Positions 46,060 through 56,880 of a DNA stretch of 64,000 bases are shown here, piece after piece. The notes under the pieces are model-generated. The model saw only the letters and a program-made list of their open reading frames with translations. It ran no database searches and had not been told where the DNA came from. Origin of the DNA: Diphasiastrum complanatum (taxonomy: Eukaryota > Streptophyta > Lycopodiopsida > Lycopodiales > Lycopodiaceae). The DNA is taken from assembly GCA_029204225.1 (NCBI GenBank), contig CM055095.1, positions 53,300,336 through 53,364,335 on the forward strand. Reading direction: 5' to 3'. Every line of letters starts with the position of its first letter. Position 1 is the first letter of the stretch. Both the position numbers and the translations under genes were made by a program.

Positions 46060-47240
46060 GCTATGGAGACCGCCATTGCAAGATTATCTAAACTAAAGAA
46101 GTTTCTTGATGAAACAATCCGAGACTACACCCATCGGATCTTCCATCTAGTGAAGGATTGTCTGATTCCTGAACAGATCATCATGGCAAAATACTATGCT
46201 GGACTGCCCAAAAAAATCAGATCTAGAATAGTAGAGTTAGCATTCTATGTGTCACTTGCACATCTCTGTAAGGATGCTGCCATGATGGAACTGCAGATCC
46301 TCAATCACGAGTTTCTTCAACAAGTGGCAAGGTGGAAGTTTTGGTTATATCATCTTGCATGTCACAGAACTCAATGGAGGACCACAATAGCCTCCCAGTC
46401 TATTTTGTGAAAGATCCTAAGGGGAATATATTACCAGTGTATGCCGATCAACTTAGAGGCGACAACGTATATGGATGCGGAGGAAAACATCGTCGAGCCA
46501 AATGTCCACATTGAGGGGATCCATCAACATTCGAACCCTGTTGTGCACAATGCGGAGTTAATCATCCATGCTGAGATCGCCCGATGAGAAATTCACAATT
46601 AGCTAGGAGGCATTTTCTTATGTAAACCGACATGCACCTGTGTTGATCAACCCACCTAATGAAAAAATGCACTATAAACGAAAAATCCTAGTGTCATCGG
46701 GTTATGAAACTAGTGAGGAACAAGACATTTTGACAAAAGTCCCAAGGTATGTAGACACACCCACGACCAAACCAACAATAATATCACAGAAGCAAGAGCT
46801 GGTAGAATCCATCAAGCCAGTGATAGCTGAGGAAGTCAAGAAATTGGCAACCGAGGAATTCCGATAGGTTCTATCAGGGCTCTTAGCGCAATCATTGCAA
46901 AGATTTTTTCGTTATGAATTACAAAAGGGGCCAGTTTCAAAAGAGCAAATTGAAGGCAATTCAGCACAAGCTCCAAGGGAAAGTGCAATCATGCAGCCTT
47001 CAACAGGGAATTTGAGCACTTAGATAGACTAAGTAGTCAACAACCGTAGTATCAATTGAGGGAGACAATGACAATACCACTGGGAGCAGTAGCACCGATC
47101 TATCAGGATCACTATCAACAAGCTTTACCATGGGATCCTTTGATGGATGGTGTCGACGACTACCCATTTGTCAATGAACAAGGTTATCCGAAATGGCCAC
47201 TAGACCCTTATGGATATTATTGAAAATCTGGCAAGTCCAG
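46060..47240 (+). pseudogene. Gypsy gag fragment, plus strand
   Basis: Open 115-codon frame: LKKFLDETIRDYTHRIFHLV, IPEQIIMAKYYAGLPKKIRS (a gag core with its MAKYYAGL motif). It is continued in another frame by SLPVYFVKDPKGNILPVYAD and a knuckle-like CGGKHRRAKCPH. Further downstream lie 46640-46867 (KLATEEFR-type helical linker) and an acidic/aromatic stretch (DGVDDYPFVNEQGYPKWPLD) ending at about 47220. It resembles the fragment at 23543-24240. No protease or RT. Confidence 0.6.
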
Positions 47241-47981
<741 letters not shown>

Positions 47982-48029
47982 CTATGCAAGTGAAGGTGAG
48001 GTTGATGCTCCCAGCGTTCAGACCCTATA

Positions 48030-49400
48030 CTACGAAGATGACACAACAGACTTTCAAGAAGTTGTTCTTGATTCAACTGCAACATAATTCTTAGAGATGG
48101 ATCAAGACATGAAGTGAGTGGAACTGGAATGCTATGGCTCAACACCAATGGCAGAGATCGAAGATTGAACGATGTCCTATATGTGCCTGCATTGTAGAAG
48201 GATCTACTATCAGTTGCAAGGATAGCAGATGTAGACATGCAGGTGGTATTCACCAATGAAGCATGCAATGTAGTTGATGCCATCACTAGTACACTAATCA
48301 CTTAAGGAAGACATAAAAACAACCTATATCTAAAGGTATGCCTACCGACAGAGCAAGCTCATCAAGTCCATGAGTCGATGGATGTTCTATGGCAAAGGAG
48401 ATTGTGTCATATGAACCCAATGACTCTGTACAAAGCAAGCCAGCATGGAACAATTACACGAGTTAGCATCAAAGATGCAACCAGTTCGACATCCTATAAT
48501 GCATGAATCAAAGGCAAGATGTCACATACACCCTTCACCAAAGATTCCTTCAAAGCAATAGAGCTCTTGGAATTGGTACACTCTAACATCTGTGGACCCT
48601 TTGACGTACTCTCTATGGGAGGATCAAGATACTACATCACCTTCATCGATGATTTCAGTAAGTTTGTTGTTGTTTACTTCATCCACAACAAATTTGAAGC
48701 TCTTGATAAGCTCACATAGTATGTGAACTGGGCTGAGAAGTGGATAGAAAAGAAAGTCAAGCATATCAGAACTGACAGAGGAGGAGAGTACATCTCCAAC
48801 CGTTTTGCTAACTTCTGTACAAGTCAAGACATCCTTCACAGGAAGACAACAGCCTATACACCACAACATAATGGTGTATCTAGGAGAAAGTACTCAACTC
48901 TCATGGAGGCAGCAAGATGCGTGATGCCCTACTCAAAGGCATCAAGATCATTATGGGATGAAGTAGTAGCTACATCTGCCTACCTGTAGAAAATGACAGG
49001 CAAATCAAACATTCCTCACACTATTCCACATGAAGTGTGGTGGGGTAACAAGTCTAATCTGACTCATGTACGTGTCTTTGGATGTGTTGCATATGCACAC
49101 AAACTTGACAAGCTTTGAAAGAAGCCGGATGAAAAAGTCGAGCAAGGATACCTTGTAGGATATGATATTCATTCATCATACTACAGGATCTATATGTCAA
49201 AGACCAGTCAGGTAAAGACTGTCAGAGATGTCACATTCGATGAAGCAAGAACAATGGCTAACGAAAATCCAGTTAGCTACGAAGTTCTTGGCAAGTATTA
49301 CTACAACCTGCCACCTGACATCAACAGAGAGAGTGGACCCTGAGCATCCAGATGAAGATGTTCGAATTCCAGATGGACTGAGTGACAGTTCATATGATGA
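48030..49400 (+). pseudogene. Copia I protease tail, pre-integrase and integrase
   Basis: Plus strand, one main frame with scattered stops. LNDVLYVPAL and DLLSVARIADVDMQVVFTNE (protease tail); LWQRRLCHMNPMTLYKASQH (pre-integrase). LLELVHSNICGPFDVLSMGG has the first catalytic Asp as Asn (HSN). YYITFIDDFSKFVVVYFI, HIRTDRGGEYISNRFANFCT (second Asp), TAYTPQHNGVSRRKYSTLME (here the usual ExxN-type Glu context is altered to SRRKYS). VRVFGCVAYAHKLDKL and EQGYLVGYDIHSSYYRIYMS then DVTFDEARTM complete the C-terminal region. Inactive by catalytic substitution as well as stops. Confidence 0.92.
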
Positions 49401-49497
49401 ACAGCCTGACATGTAGCCTGTACCCAAGACACCTGCTACACATAGCAGCTCTGCAATCAACAAAGACAAGACACTCGACAAAGGAAAAGCCATCGAA

Positions 49498-50105
49498 GTG
49501 CCAGCTCAATATCCAAGGAGATTGACAAGAGAAAGAAGAGTACTAGTCAAATTCATGCCTGACAACTTAGCTTCGACAACCGAAGAGTTTTGTGCATTCG
49601 GTGGTGAACCACAAACTTATGAAGAAGCCATCGATAGTCTCGACAAGGAAAAATGGATAAAGGCAATAAAGGAAGAAATGTGCTCCATGCAAGCAAACAA
49701 GGTCTGGACTCTTGAACCAGTACCAGCTAAGAGAAAATACAAATATGAACCAAATGACAATGTATCAAGATACAAAGCCAGACTTGCTGCTAAAGGTTTC
49801 TCACAGAAGTATGGCATTGACTATACTGAAACCTTCTCTCCTGTTGTAAAGCATACATCGATACACATATTGTTTGCTTATACAGCAACATATTGTGGAC
49901 AAGAAGACAACCTTTTGGCATGGTGATCTGAAGGAAGAAGTCTATATGGACCAGCCACCAGGTTTTACCTATGAGTCATTTTCTGACTATGCCTACAAAA
50001 TGCAGAGAAGCATTTATGGACTTTCAGCCCCTGATGGCCAATTACAATGTTTATGTAAAGGTCATAGATGGAGAAATCATCATCATCGGTGTCTATGTGG
50101 ACAAC
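49498..50105 (+). pseudogene. Copia I reverse transcriptase, internally deleted
   Basis: PRRLTRERRVLVKFMPDNLA, YEEAIDSLDKEKWIKAIKEE, MCSMQANKVWTLEPVPAKRK (copia linker and RT fingers), KARLAAKGFSQKYGIDYTET, FSPVVKHTSIHILFAY. A shift follows, then FWHGDLKEEVYMDQPPGFTY and YKMQRSIYGL. Another small deletion and NYNVYVKVIDGEIIIIGVYV lead to DN, where the catalytic YVDD should stand. At that point the sequence jumps straight into RNase H. The thumb and connection are absent. Confidence 0.9.
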
Positions 50106-50430
50106 ACATCTGCAATACATCTGACAAAGGATCTTGTGTTTCACTCAAGAATGAAACACATTGTTATTAAGTATCATTTGCTCAGGGATCTGGTTGAGAG
50201 AAATGAGTTGTAGACAGTTTTCATTCCAACCAAGCAGATGGTGGTCGACATCTTTACAAAGCCTTTGGATAAGGCAATGTTTGAAAGGCAGAGAGCTAGC
50301 CTGCAAATCACAAGGCTACCACGCTTTGAGAGGGAGCTAAAAAAACTTAATGTTTCTACCCACAAAGCACTTTTAGCTTGTGGTGAGCCTTTACCTGCAA
50401 AAATACACAAGATTTCTACACAGGCATGAG
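50102..50430 (+). pseudogene. Copia I RNase H C-terminus
   Basis: Continues the RT frame as DNTSAIHLTKDLVFHSRMKH, IVIKYHLLRDLVERNEL, stop, then PTKQMVVDIFTKPLDKAMFE, the usual terminal motif of copia polyproteins. The first two acidic residues of RNase H lie in the deleted part. Confidence 0.88.
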
Positions 50431-50534
50431 CAACTGATTCAACCGAAGTCATCAACTCAGCCGAAGCTATCATATATATAGGCCTTATATATACTCATTT
50501 TATATTAAATAAAAACTAACTTTGATTATACGAG

Positions 50535-50860
50535 TGTATTCTACATAAAAAATGGAGCACTTTTGCTATTTGGACCATCTCAATCCGAGCAATAGTAAGA
50601 AATTTATGACAGTTCAACGTTTTTTAGACTAGAAAATATTTTTCCCTTGAAATCTAAAAGGGGTATCATGTCGGCGTGCTATCAATTTGAGTTAAAGACT
50701 AAAAGCTTAAATTGGTAGCACACCAGCGTGCTACCCTTTTCAAGCTCCAAGAAAAAAAGAAATTAGCCTAAAAAACTTTGAAGGGCAATAACTTTCTTAA
50801 TATTGCTCGGATTGAGATAATCCAAAAAGCAAAAAATTTTCATTTTTCATGTAGAATACA
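50535..50860. mobile_element. Foldback (palindromic) element, 326 bp
   Basis: The two halves are near-perfect inverted repeats about 155 bp long. The left arm begins tgtattctacataaaaaatg and the right arm, reverse-complemented, begins tgtattctacatgaaaaatg. Both go on through tctcaatccgagcaata and (a)agttttttaggcta-type blocks to a core with ggtagcacaccagcgtgcta and its partner. The arms thus carry their own inner palindrome. No coding capacity. No clear target duplication. A 191-bp AT tract starts 18 bp beyond the right end. Likely a foldback/MITE-type DNA element able to form a long hairpin. Confidence 0.85.
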
Positions 50861-50876
50861 TTGCATTAGTTAAATT

Positions 50877-51072
<196 letters not shown>

Positions 51073-51089
51073 AGAATTTCGCATGTCAT

Positions 51090-52480
51090 ATCATCTTGCT
51101 TGGAGGTGATGACTTTCTAGAAGATGTGCTCTTCTCTAAAGGTGACGACTTCCTTGATGGTGATTTCCAGCGAGAACTCTGGCTTGAAGAATCATCCTTG
51201 ATCTTCTCTATTCCTTTATCAAATAATCAATCTTTTGAGATGATTAGGATCGTATTGTAATCTTGCTTAGCTTGCCTCTTCTTCAACGGTCCTGCAATTT
51301 TTCCTTCCTTCAATACAATTGCTTTTGGTGGTTTTATTGTTGGTTCATCAGGAATATCTCGGACTCCAAATCTCATAGGATCCATATGATTGAGAATATG
51401 CTCATCTGTAAGCTCTGCATCTTCATTGTAAGTCAAGGCATGACTATCATGAATCAGTTCATCTTCAATCAAATTTGTTATTGGATCTATTGATATCTAC
51501 ATTCATCATATTCAATGGAAAAGTGATCTACATATCCAAATTTTGATCTAGTAAAGGAATGTCACTCAATTCGGATTGATTATCTCGTTGACACATATAG
51601 CTTGTTGTATAATCCACTGTTGCAAGAGCTTGCTTCCAATTGACAATATCAATTTGAGGGTCATAGCGAACTCCTAAAGTCTTCACTTGTCGATCACAAG
51701 TATGATCCATTATTGATGAATCATCATCCCCTTTTTGGACTACTGGCTTGATAGTCCAAGTGATTGGATCAACTTTGACTGCACGCTCACGATTCTCGAA
51801 AGTAATTTTTTCGATGCCCCAGTTATGAATTACTTGCGCAACTCGTAACCATGGACGACCCAATAAGACACGATATACATTTGGTGCGTCAGGTAAGTCC
51901 ATCACTATAAAAGTAATGCACTCCAGTAATTTTGACAAGTACATCTTCAACCATCCCTTTAGGATGACTGTCGTTTAATCAGATAACTTTATGGCAAAAG
52001 TGGCAGACTTTATCTTTGTAATTCCCCATTTTGCACATAGCTTTTTGCAGATCAGGTTAACTTTGAAACTTCCATCTATCACGGCTTCTTCTTTACCAAA
52101 TTGTCTATGTTGTATCGGCAGGGTGATATTTTGTTGCTCACTTTCCCAGGCTTCGAACCTGGCACAAAAAAGTGGGTTCTGACGGACTATTGGTTTGATC
52201 TGAGTTAATCTTTCTTCTAATACTTCTTTGGCTTTCGACACCAGCTTAAGAAATTCTCCCAGTGTAATACCCATCTTGCTCGACAGAATATTCACGATCA
52301 TTTTCGTTTGCAGCGCTTCAGGTTCTGTCATCTTGAAGGGTTCTTTATGATGATATAACTGAGTATTAACATCCGTTCGTGGATTTGTTTGTGGCAATCT
52401 TGACAATTTGCACACATCCACATGAAATTGCTCAAACATGAGATATAACAAGGAAAGTAAACTTGAAAATTACTTCCTTG
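51090..52480 (-). pseudogene. Gypsy E gag C-terminus and protease
   Basis: Minus strand. 52451-51975: helical segment (TKMIVNILSSKMGITLGEFL, KLVSKAKEVLEERLTQIKPI) followed by the protease entry EEAVIDGSFKVNLICKKLCA, where the catalytic D-S/T-G reads D-G-S. 51950-51528: FIVMDLPDAPNVYRVLLGRP and WLRVAQVIHNWGIEKITFEN, the typical retropepsin C-terminus in Tat/Athila-type gypsy elements. It continues in 51472-51227 with an acidic linker toward RT ([40 protein letters not shown]). RT is not present before the AT tract. Frames are separated by only a few lesions. Confidence 0.8.
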
Positions 52481-52499
52481 ATGTTCCTTTGAACTTAAA

Positions 52500-53590
52500 A
52501 GAGTCTTAAAACACTTGAAAAAATAGATCCAAAAGATCTTTGCCATTTGGCCCTTCTTTGATGCTTTTGACTATCTCCAAATTGTCACCTTTCCTTTTGT
52601 GTTGCAGAAGCCCTTTGAGACCAACCTCTTGACCTTCCTCTTGAACATCAAAGATATGAATATCTTCAGACCTGAACCTTTGAAAATACTCCCTCTCAAA
52701 CATATGATATAGATAAACAAGATCTCATCAATGCTTGATCTCGATCTTCCACAAAGGTTAGTGAAAACAATGCCACCATCTTAAAGCAAAAGATAGATTC
52801 CAAAATTTCCATCCAATATGAAGTAGAGTAGGTGAAGATGAGTATAAAACCTAATAATTCCAGCTCTCTTGAGTCCATAAAAAACCTCAATAATCTCACC
52901 AATGACATCTCCCTTGCCTTGAAGAAATTGCCTCTCGATTTGCTCCATGTAGTCTTCTTCAACCAACCTTTTGCCATCTTGATCATGTGTGATCAATTCA
53001 TAATCATAGAATCCATTGAGTTGATGAAGAGATGTGAGATCCATGCCTGGGATCTTCCCAAGAACCAATCTTCCATTGCCCTTTCCTCCACAAGACTCCC
53101 TCTTAATGATTGCATCACAAGAAGTAGAAACCTCAAAAACATTAGAAGCCATGAAAAAAATGATTAGTACCTTCAATATAACGGTGATTGAAGTACTCTC
53201 TTTTTTCAAACAAGAACTTCTACTCAATGTTTTAGGTGATGACTCATATGATAATGATTCTTCCTCACTATCATTCACAATGACATCATTCAAAGTACAT
53301 CCTATTTTGAACTGTTCACATACTTCTCTTCTTCTTGACTTGTGACTATCTCCCTCACCAAGTCTCATGATAGAACCATTTGATATACTTTCTTTATGAA
53401 GACATGTGACTCCACTTGTTGCACAAATGGCTTTCTTGGATGCATCACAAAAAAAATGTAGAAGAACCACCTCCTTCATGCATGCACCTAGCAACATCTT
53501 TTTCCATATGATCAAAGAAATCATTAGCAAAAACCTTTTCCAAGGAAGAACCTTCACCACCTCCACTGATGAAGGTAGCTCTTTCCTTAC
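52500..53590 (-). pseudogene. Unrecognised reading frames downstream of copia F
   Basis: Long minus-strand frames (53614-52781, 277 codons, with 52986-52696 and 52703-52506 partly overlapping). Readable phrases: GGGEGSSLEKVFANDFFDHM, SHKSRRREVCEQFKIGCTLN, VIVNDSEEESLSYESSPKTL, GRLVLGKIPGMDLTSLHQLN, YELITHDQDGKRLVEEDYME, DVIGEIIEVFYGLKRAGI. Acidic/Ser-rich then mixed; no retroelement motif that I recognise. It follows directly, in the same orientation, on a copia integrase that stops after its first motif, so it may be gag or leader of another element, or acquired sequence. Confidence 0.4.
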
Positions 53591-53599
53591 CTTTTGCAT

Positions 53600-54294
53600 G
53601 CTTGCACTTGCCATGAATAACCATCATTATCCTCATAGCTAGCCAAGTTAGCACAAAGATGAACATCTCCCAGAAGCATATTGTATCTTGACCTAGATCT
53701 AGCATAAGGAAGCTTGTTAGACTTTGCATAAGGTCCACCAATATTATTGATGCTAAAAGGGAACATTGAAAAGTTGAGACCAATTTCCTTTTCCATTCCA
53801 TCCTTTTTGTTAGTCATAACAAAATCATCAAGCTTGAAAAATCTACCTTGTCTATTGCCTCTAGCAACCAAGATTTCTTCCTTTGTAATGAAACAAGCAT
53901 CGCCACCAAACTTTACCATGTATCCTTTCTCTATCATTTGACCAACACTTAGCAAATTCTTTGAAAGTGTTGGAATATAAAGAACACCATGAAGTCTTGC
54001 TTTTCTATTAGTAGAAAGACAAATAGGAATTGAACCAATACCTTCAATCACACACTTACCACCATTGGCCATGTGAATCACTTTCTTGGCTCCATCATAA
54101 GTGGCCAAAGAAGTAAAGAACTCCTTGTGACTAGTCATGTGTGAACTAGCTCCACTGTCAATCCACCATGAATCTTTGTCACCTTCACTTGATATTGGAC
54201 TTGAAGAACACATCAAAAGAGAATCACAACCACCTAGATCCTCATCATTAGTAGTAAAGTTGATTTGCTTGCTACCTTCATCTTGCATATGCAA
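53600..54294 (-). pseudogene. Copia F protease and pre-integrase
   Basis: Open 235-codon frame on the minus strand. DSWWIDSGASSHMTSHKEFF (protease, DSG intact), IHMANGGKCVIEGIGSIPIC, LHGVLYIPTLSKNLLSVGQM, IEKGYMVKFGGDACFITKEE, ARGNRQGRFFKLDDFVMTNK. A deletion removes the LWHxRLGH motif, and KSNKLPYARSRSRYNMLLGD then VHLCANLAS resemble the integrase entry with the first Asp in GDVH. Protease region close in sequence to copia A (41.5 kb), so the two probably share a lineage. No gag knuckle upstream. Confidence 0.9.
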
Positions 54295-54419
54295 CTGTAC
54301 AAGTATTTACAGCAAATGAATGGATCTAGATAAGTTGTGAGACTAGGGATGAAGAGGATAAAAATGCAACAAGATATATTTATGAAACTTAAATGGTCAC
54401 AAAATAGGGTAGTAGATTG

Positions 54420-54960
54420 AGGCTACAAAATATCCAAGTCATTGAGTAGAATTTTGTTCCCGATTGCCTCCTTAGTGATCTAAGTGGTATAAGCAATATA
54501 TTAAGCTTATGTTGAAGAGAATTTGATGGAATTTTTTTTCATGTTGTTTCAAGATATCAATCCTTGGAATAAGATAAAACAAGAAGTGGATTTTCTAAAT
54601 CAACATCATCTCTCCAGTCTAAATTAGTCAATCCATGCAAGGTCAGAACAACTTCATGATTGCCATTGTAGATAAGGTTTCATGCTTAGTAACCTTGAAC
54701 ATATTTGAGTATTTTTGTCGAAGCCTTCCAATGAAACAAACTTGGAAAAGAGACATGTATTGGTTGAGAATGCTAATGGTGTAGGCTAGATTTTGTCTAA
54801 ATCATAGCATACATAAGAGAGCCAATGAACGAGTAATAAGGAATGTTTATCATATTATCACTTTCTTTAAAGGTCTGAGAACATATGTCCTTAATTAACT
54901 TCAAGCCAAAATCTATTGGAGAATCAACGGGCTAACAATCATGCATAAAATGTTTTTTTT
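54420..54960 (-). pseudogene. Copia J RT end and RNase H
   Basis: Minus strand with stops: PIDFGLKLIKDICSQTFKES, NMINIPYYSFIGSLMYAMI (RT connection), KASTKILKYVQGY, then LTNLDWRDDVD, equivalent to the DADWAGD acidic motif. After shifts, YIAYTT-x-ITKEAIG near 54500 corresponds to AEYIA...KEAIW. It lies upstream of copia F protease as read on the minus strand, so it belongs to a different insertion. Confidence 0.75.
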
Positions 54961-54992
54961 TTGGAATACTTTACAAATATACTTCTTTTAGA

Positions 54993-55325
54993 TCAATTAG
55001 CTTTTGGGATCCATCTCTGTGGCCCGAAATTGACTCGGCTTCGCCCTTTGGCCAGAGACATGAAGCGAAAATGTTTGCGAAGTATATTATTTGCTTTAAC
55101 TTCTTCCAAATAATGAGAATAGTTAGCTTTCCAATCTATGTAGATTTCCCACAGATCAGGAAATAACATCTGACTGGAGAATCTGGAAGGAGTTGGATTA
55201 GGACTAGGGACAACTTCATTAATATCAAAAATGTAAATTGAGTCTAGCTTCTTTCGATACTCATCTAGAGCTGGACAAATATTGTTTTCAAATGTTTTTA
55301 GATACTCTAGGATATATATATACAA
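54993..55325 (-). CDS. Unrecognised 110-codon open frame
   Basis: Minus strand. Contains NNICPALDEYRKKLDSIYIF, FPDLWEIYIDWKANYSHYLE and LAKGRSRVNFGPQRWIPKAN. The composition (balanced charges, regular Trp/Tyr) looks more protein-like than most shadow frames, but no family is recognised. The start is arbitrary and may lie within an intron or element. It could be a retroelement fragment or an exon. Confidence 0.25.
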   Translation of the reverse strand: MYIYILEYLKTFENNICPALDEYRKKLDSIYIFDINEVVPSPNPTPSRFSSQMLFPDLWEIYIDWKANYSHYLEEVKANNILRKHFRFMSLAKGRSRVNFGPQRWIPKAN

Positions 55326-56066
55326 ATATCATGTAACAACATGGATATAGTTAGTTTGCACATTGAACTTATTCTGAACAGTGGCAAGAGCAAGGATACC
55401 TATTGGTGCGGATCTAAACTGTTTTTTTTTGTTATCTCTCTAGCTAATAGTTGATAGTGTCAAGTTAATAGTTGTTTGCACTTGAATAGGTGTAGGATGT
55501 GCATTGAATGCAAGGAGTACCACGAATTTTGGCTCTCCTATATATGTAAATATCATTCTCATTCACAAAGTAATGAAGAACCAAAGTTTTGTAGCTATCT
55601 CATGCTTGGTTGGATCTAAACTATTTTTTCTTGTTATATATATATCTCTCTCTCTCTCTCTCTAACTCACGTTGAGGCTAATGCTTATGCATTGTAATCT
55701 TGTACTTTTAATCATTCTTTGATTCATTGCTATCATAGTCTATTGATTAGCATGCTAGATTGTGAATTAGCCATATCTTCTGAACTAGATCTTGTTGAAC
55801 AATCTAGAATCAGGGTACTGTGCCAATCACAAAGCTTAATCAAGATCAGTCACTCTTGTTGACATTCCCCACACGTGTGAATTCTGGAATTTTCAACAAG
55901 AAGTGCTCTAATGGAGGTAACTTTGACTACTAGACTTAATGTTTTACTATATATACTGATTTTAGAATTTGAGAAAATCCTCTAGCCACCAATCTAGATT
56001 TCGCGAAAGCCTACTTCCACCAGATTTGGATATCATGTATTGGTGCTTGAGCCCTTGCTCAAGTGT
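55326..56066. other. Spacer with short (CT)n
   Basis: No gene. A short TA/TC run lies at about 55635-55663. The text around 55480-55700 reads like an LTR promoter/leader (tatatatg, ctctaactc), but no partner was found. Confidence 0.4.
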
Positions 56067-56240
56067 CAAGAGCCACTAGGCAGGATGGCCACATCAATGG
56101 ATTTCATTGCTTGGGACCAGAGCCAGACACCTAGTGGTGTGGCCTTCATTGCTACAATTTTTGCCATGGACTTCTGGCATGATGTGGAGCAGCTCGTCAC
56201 TACGTTGAGACCCATGTATGCGGTTCTTTGGCTGGTCGAT
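56067..56240 (+). pseudogene. hAT-type transposase fragment
   Basis: The plus frame reads LGRMATSMDFIAWDQSQTPS, GVAFIATIFAMDFWHDVEQL, VTTLRPMYAVLWLVD. FW-x-x-V/A-x(5)-x-P(L/M)-x-x-x-LR-x-VD is the conserved block in the middle of plant hAT/DUF659 transposases. Beyond 56240 the frame is antisense to a copia RT and no longer hAT-like, so the junction lies there. A fragment of about 60 codons only. Confidence 0.6.
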
Positions 56241-56880
56241 CCATTTAGAGATAGTTCCATTAGGATGGAATTTGTTCTTGAAAATCCATTTACAATCAAT
56301 AACTCTTCTACCTTTTGGAAGGTGAGAATCTCAACTTACCTGAGTTAGCGTTTGACATAGTTTTTGAAAATGTTTAAGTCTATTCTACATAAGTTTAAAA
56401 TGCTTTACAAAAAAATCTTTCAGGTGGATGTTGACCTTCAAAGAGCTATATCAGTGTCTTTGGACTCGATATTTGAAACAAATTTTTTTGCTTGAGGAGT
56501 ATAGCTTGTAGAAGGTATGTTGGACCTTGATGGACTAGAATAATTGGTGAGGAGTAGGAAATTGTTAAGTATTATCAATAAGCTGATTTTGAATATAAGA
56601 TTTAAGATATGAAAATTTATCTTCAAGGAAGATAACGTCACTATCAACAAATACTTTTTTGGTTGGTAGATTATAAAGCTTGTAGCCTATATGTAATGCT
56701 GAATAACCAATGAGAATTGACTTAATGTTGTTGGATCAAGTTTTTTTCTAAGACCACATGGAGATTAAACATAAACTATATATCCAAAAATTTGCAATGC
56801 TTGACAAAAGGTTTGATATCTGACCAAGCTTTTTTGTACGTGACATTACAAAGTGCCCATGAAATATAAATGCATCAGAC
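56240..56880 (-). pseudogene. Copia K integrase C-terminus and RT start
   Basis: Minus strand: about 56760-56640 reads KKLDPTTLSQFSLVIQHYIG then YKLYNLPTKKVFVDSDVIFL and EDKF, the end of copia integrase. The linker is degenerate. Then GRRVIDCKWIFKNKFHPNGT (about 56310-56250) is the copia RT finger region (usually GCKWVFK). It is cut at 56240 by the hAT fragment junction. Several stops. Confidence 0.75.

Noticed and set aside
56241-56348. Extension of the hAT frame to 56348
   Set aside because: This part is antisense to a recognisable copia RT finger motif, so the hAT similarity stops near 56240.
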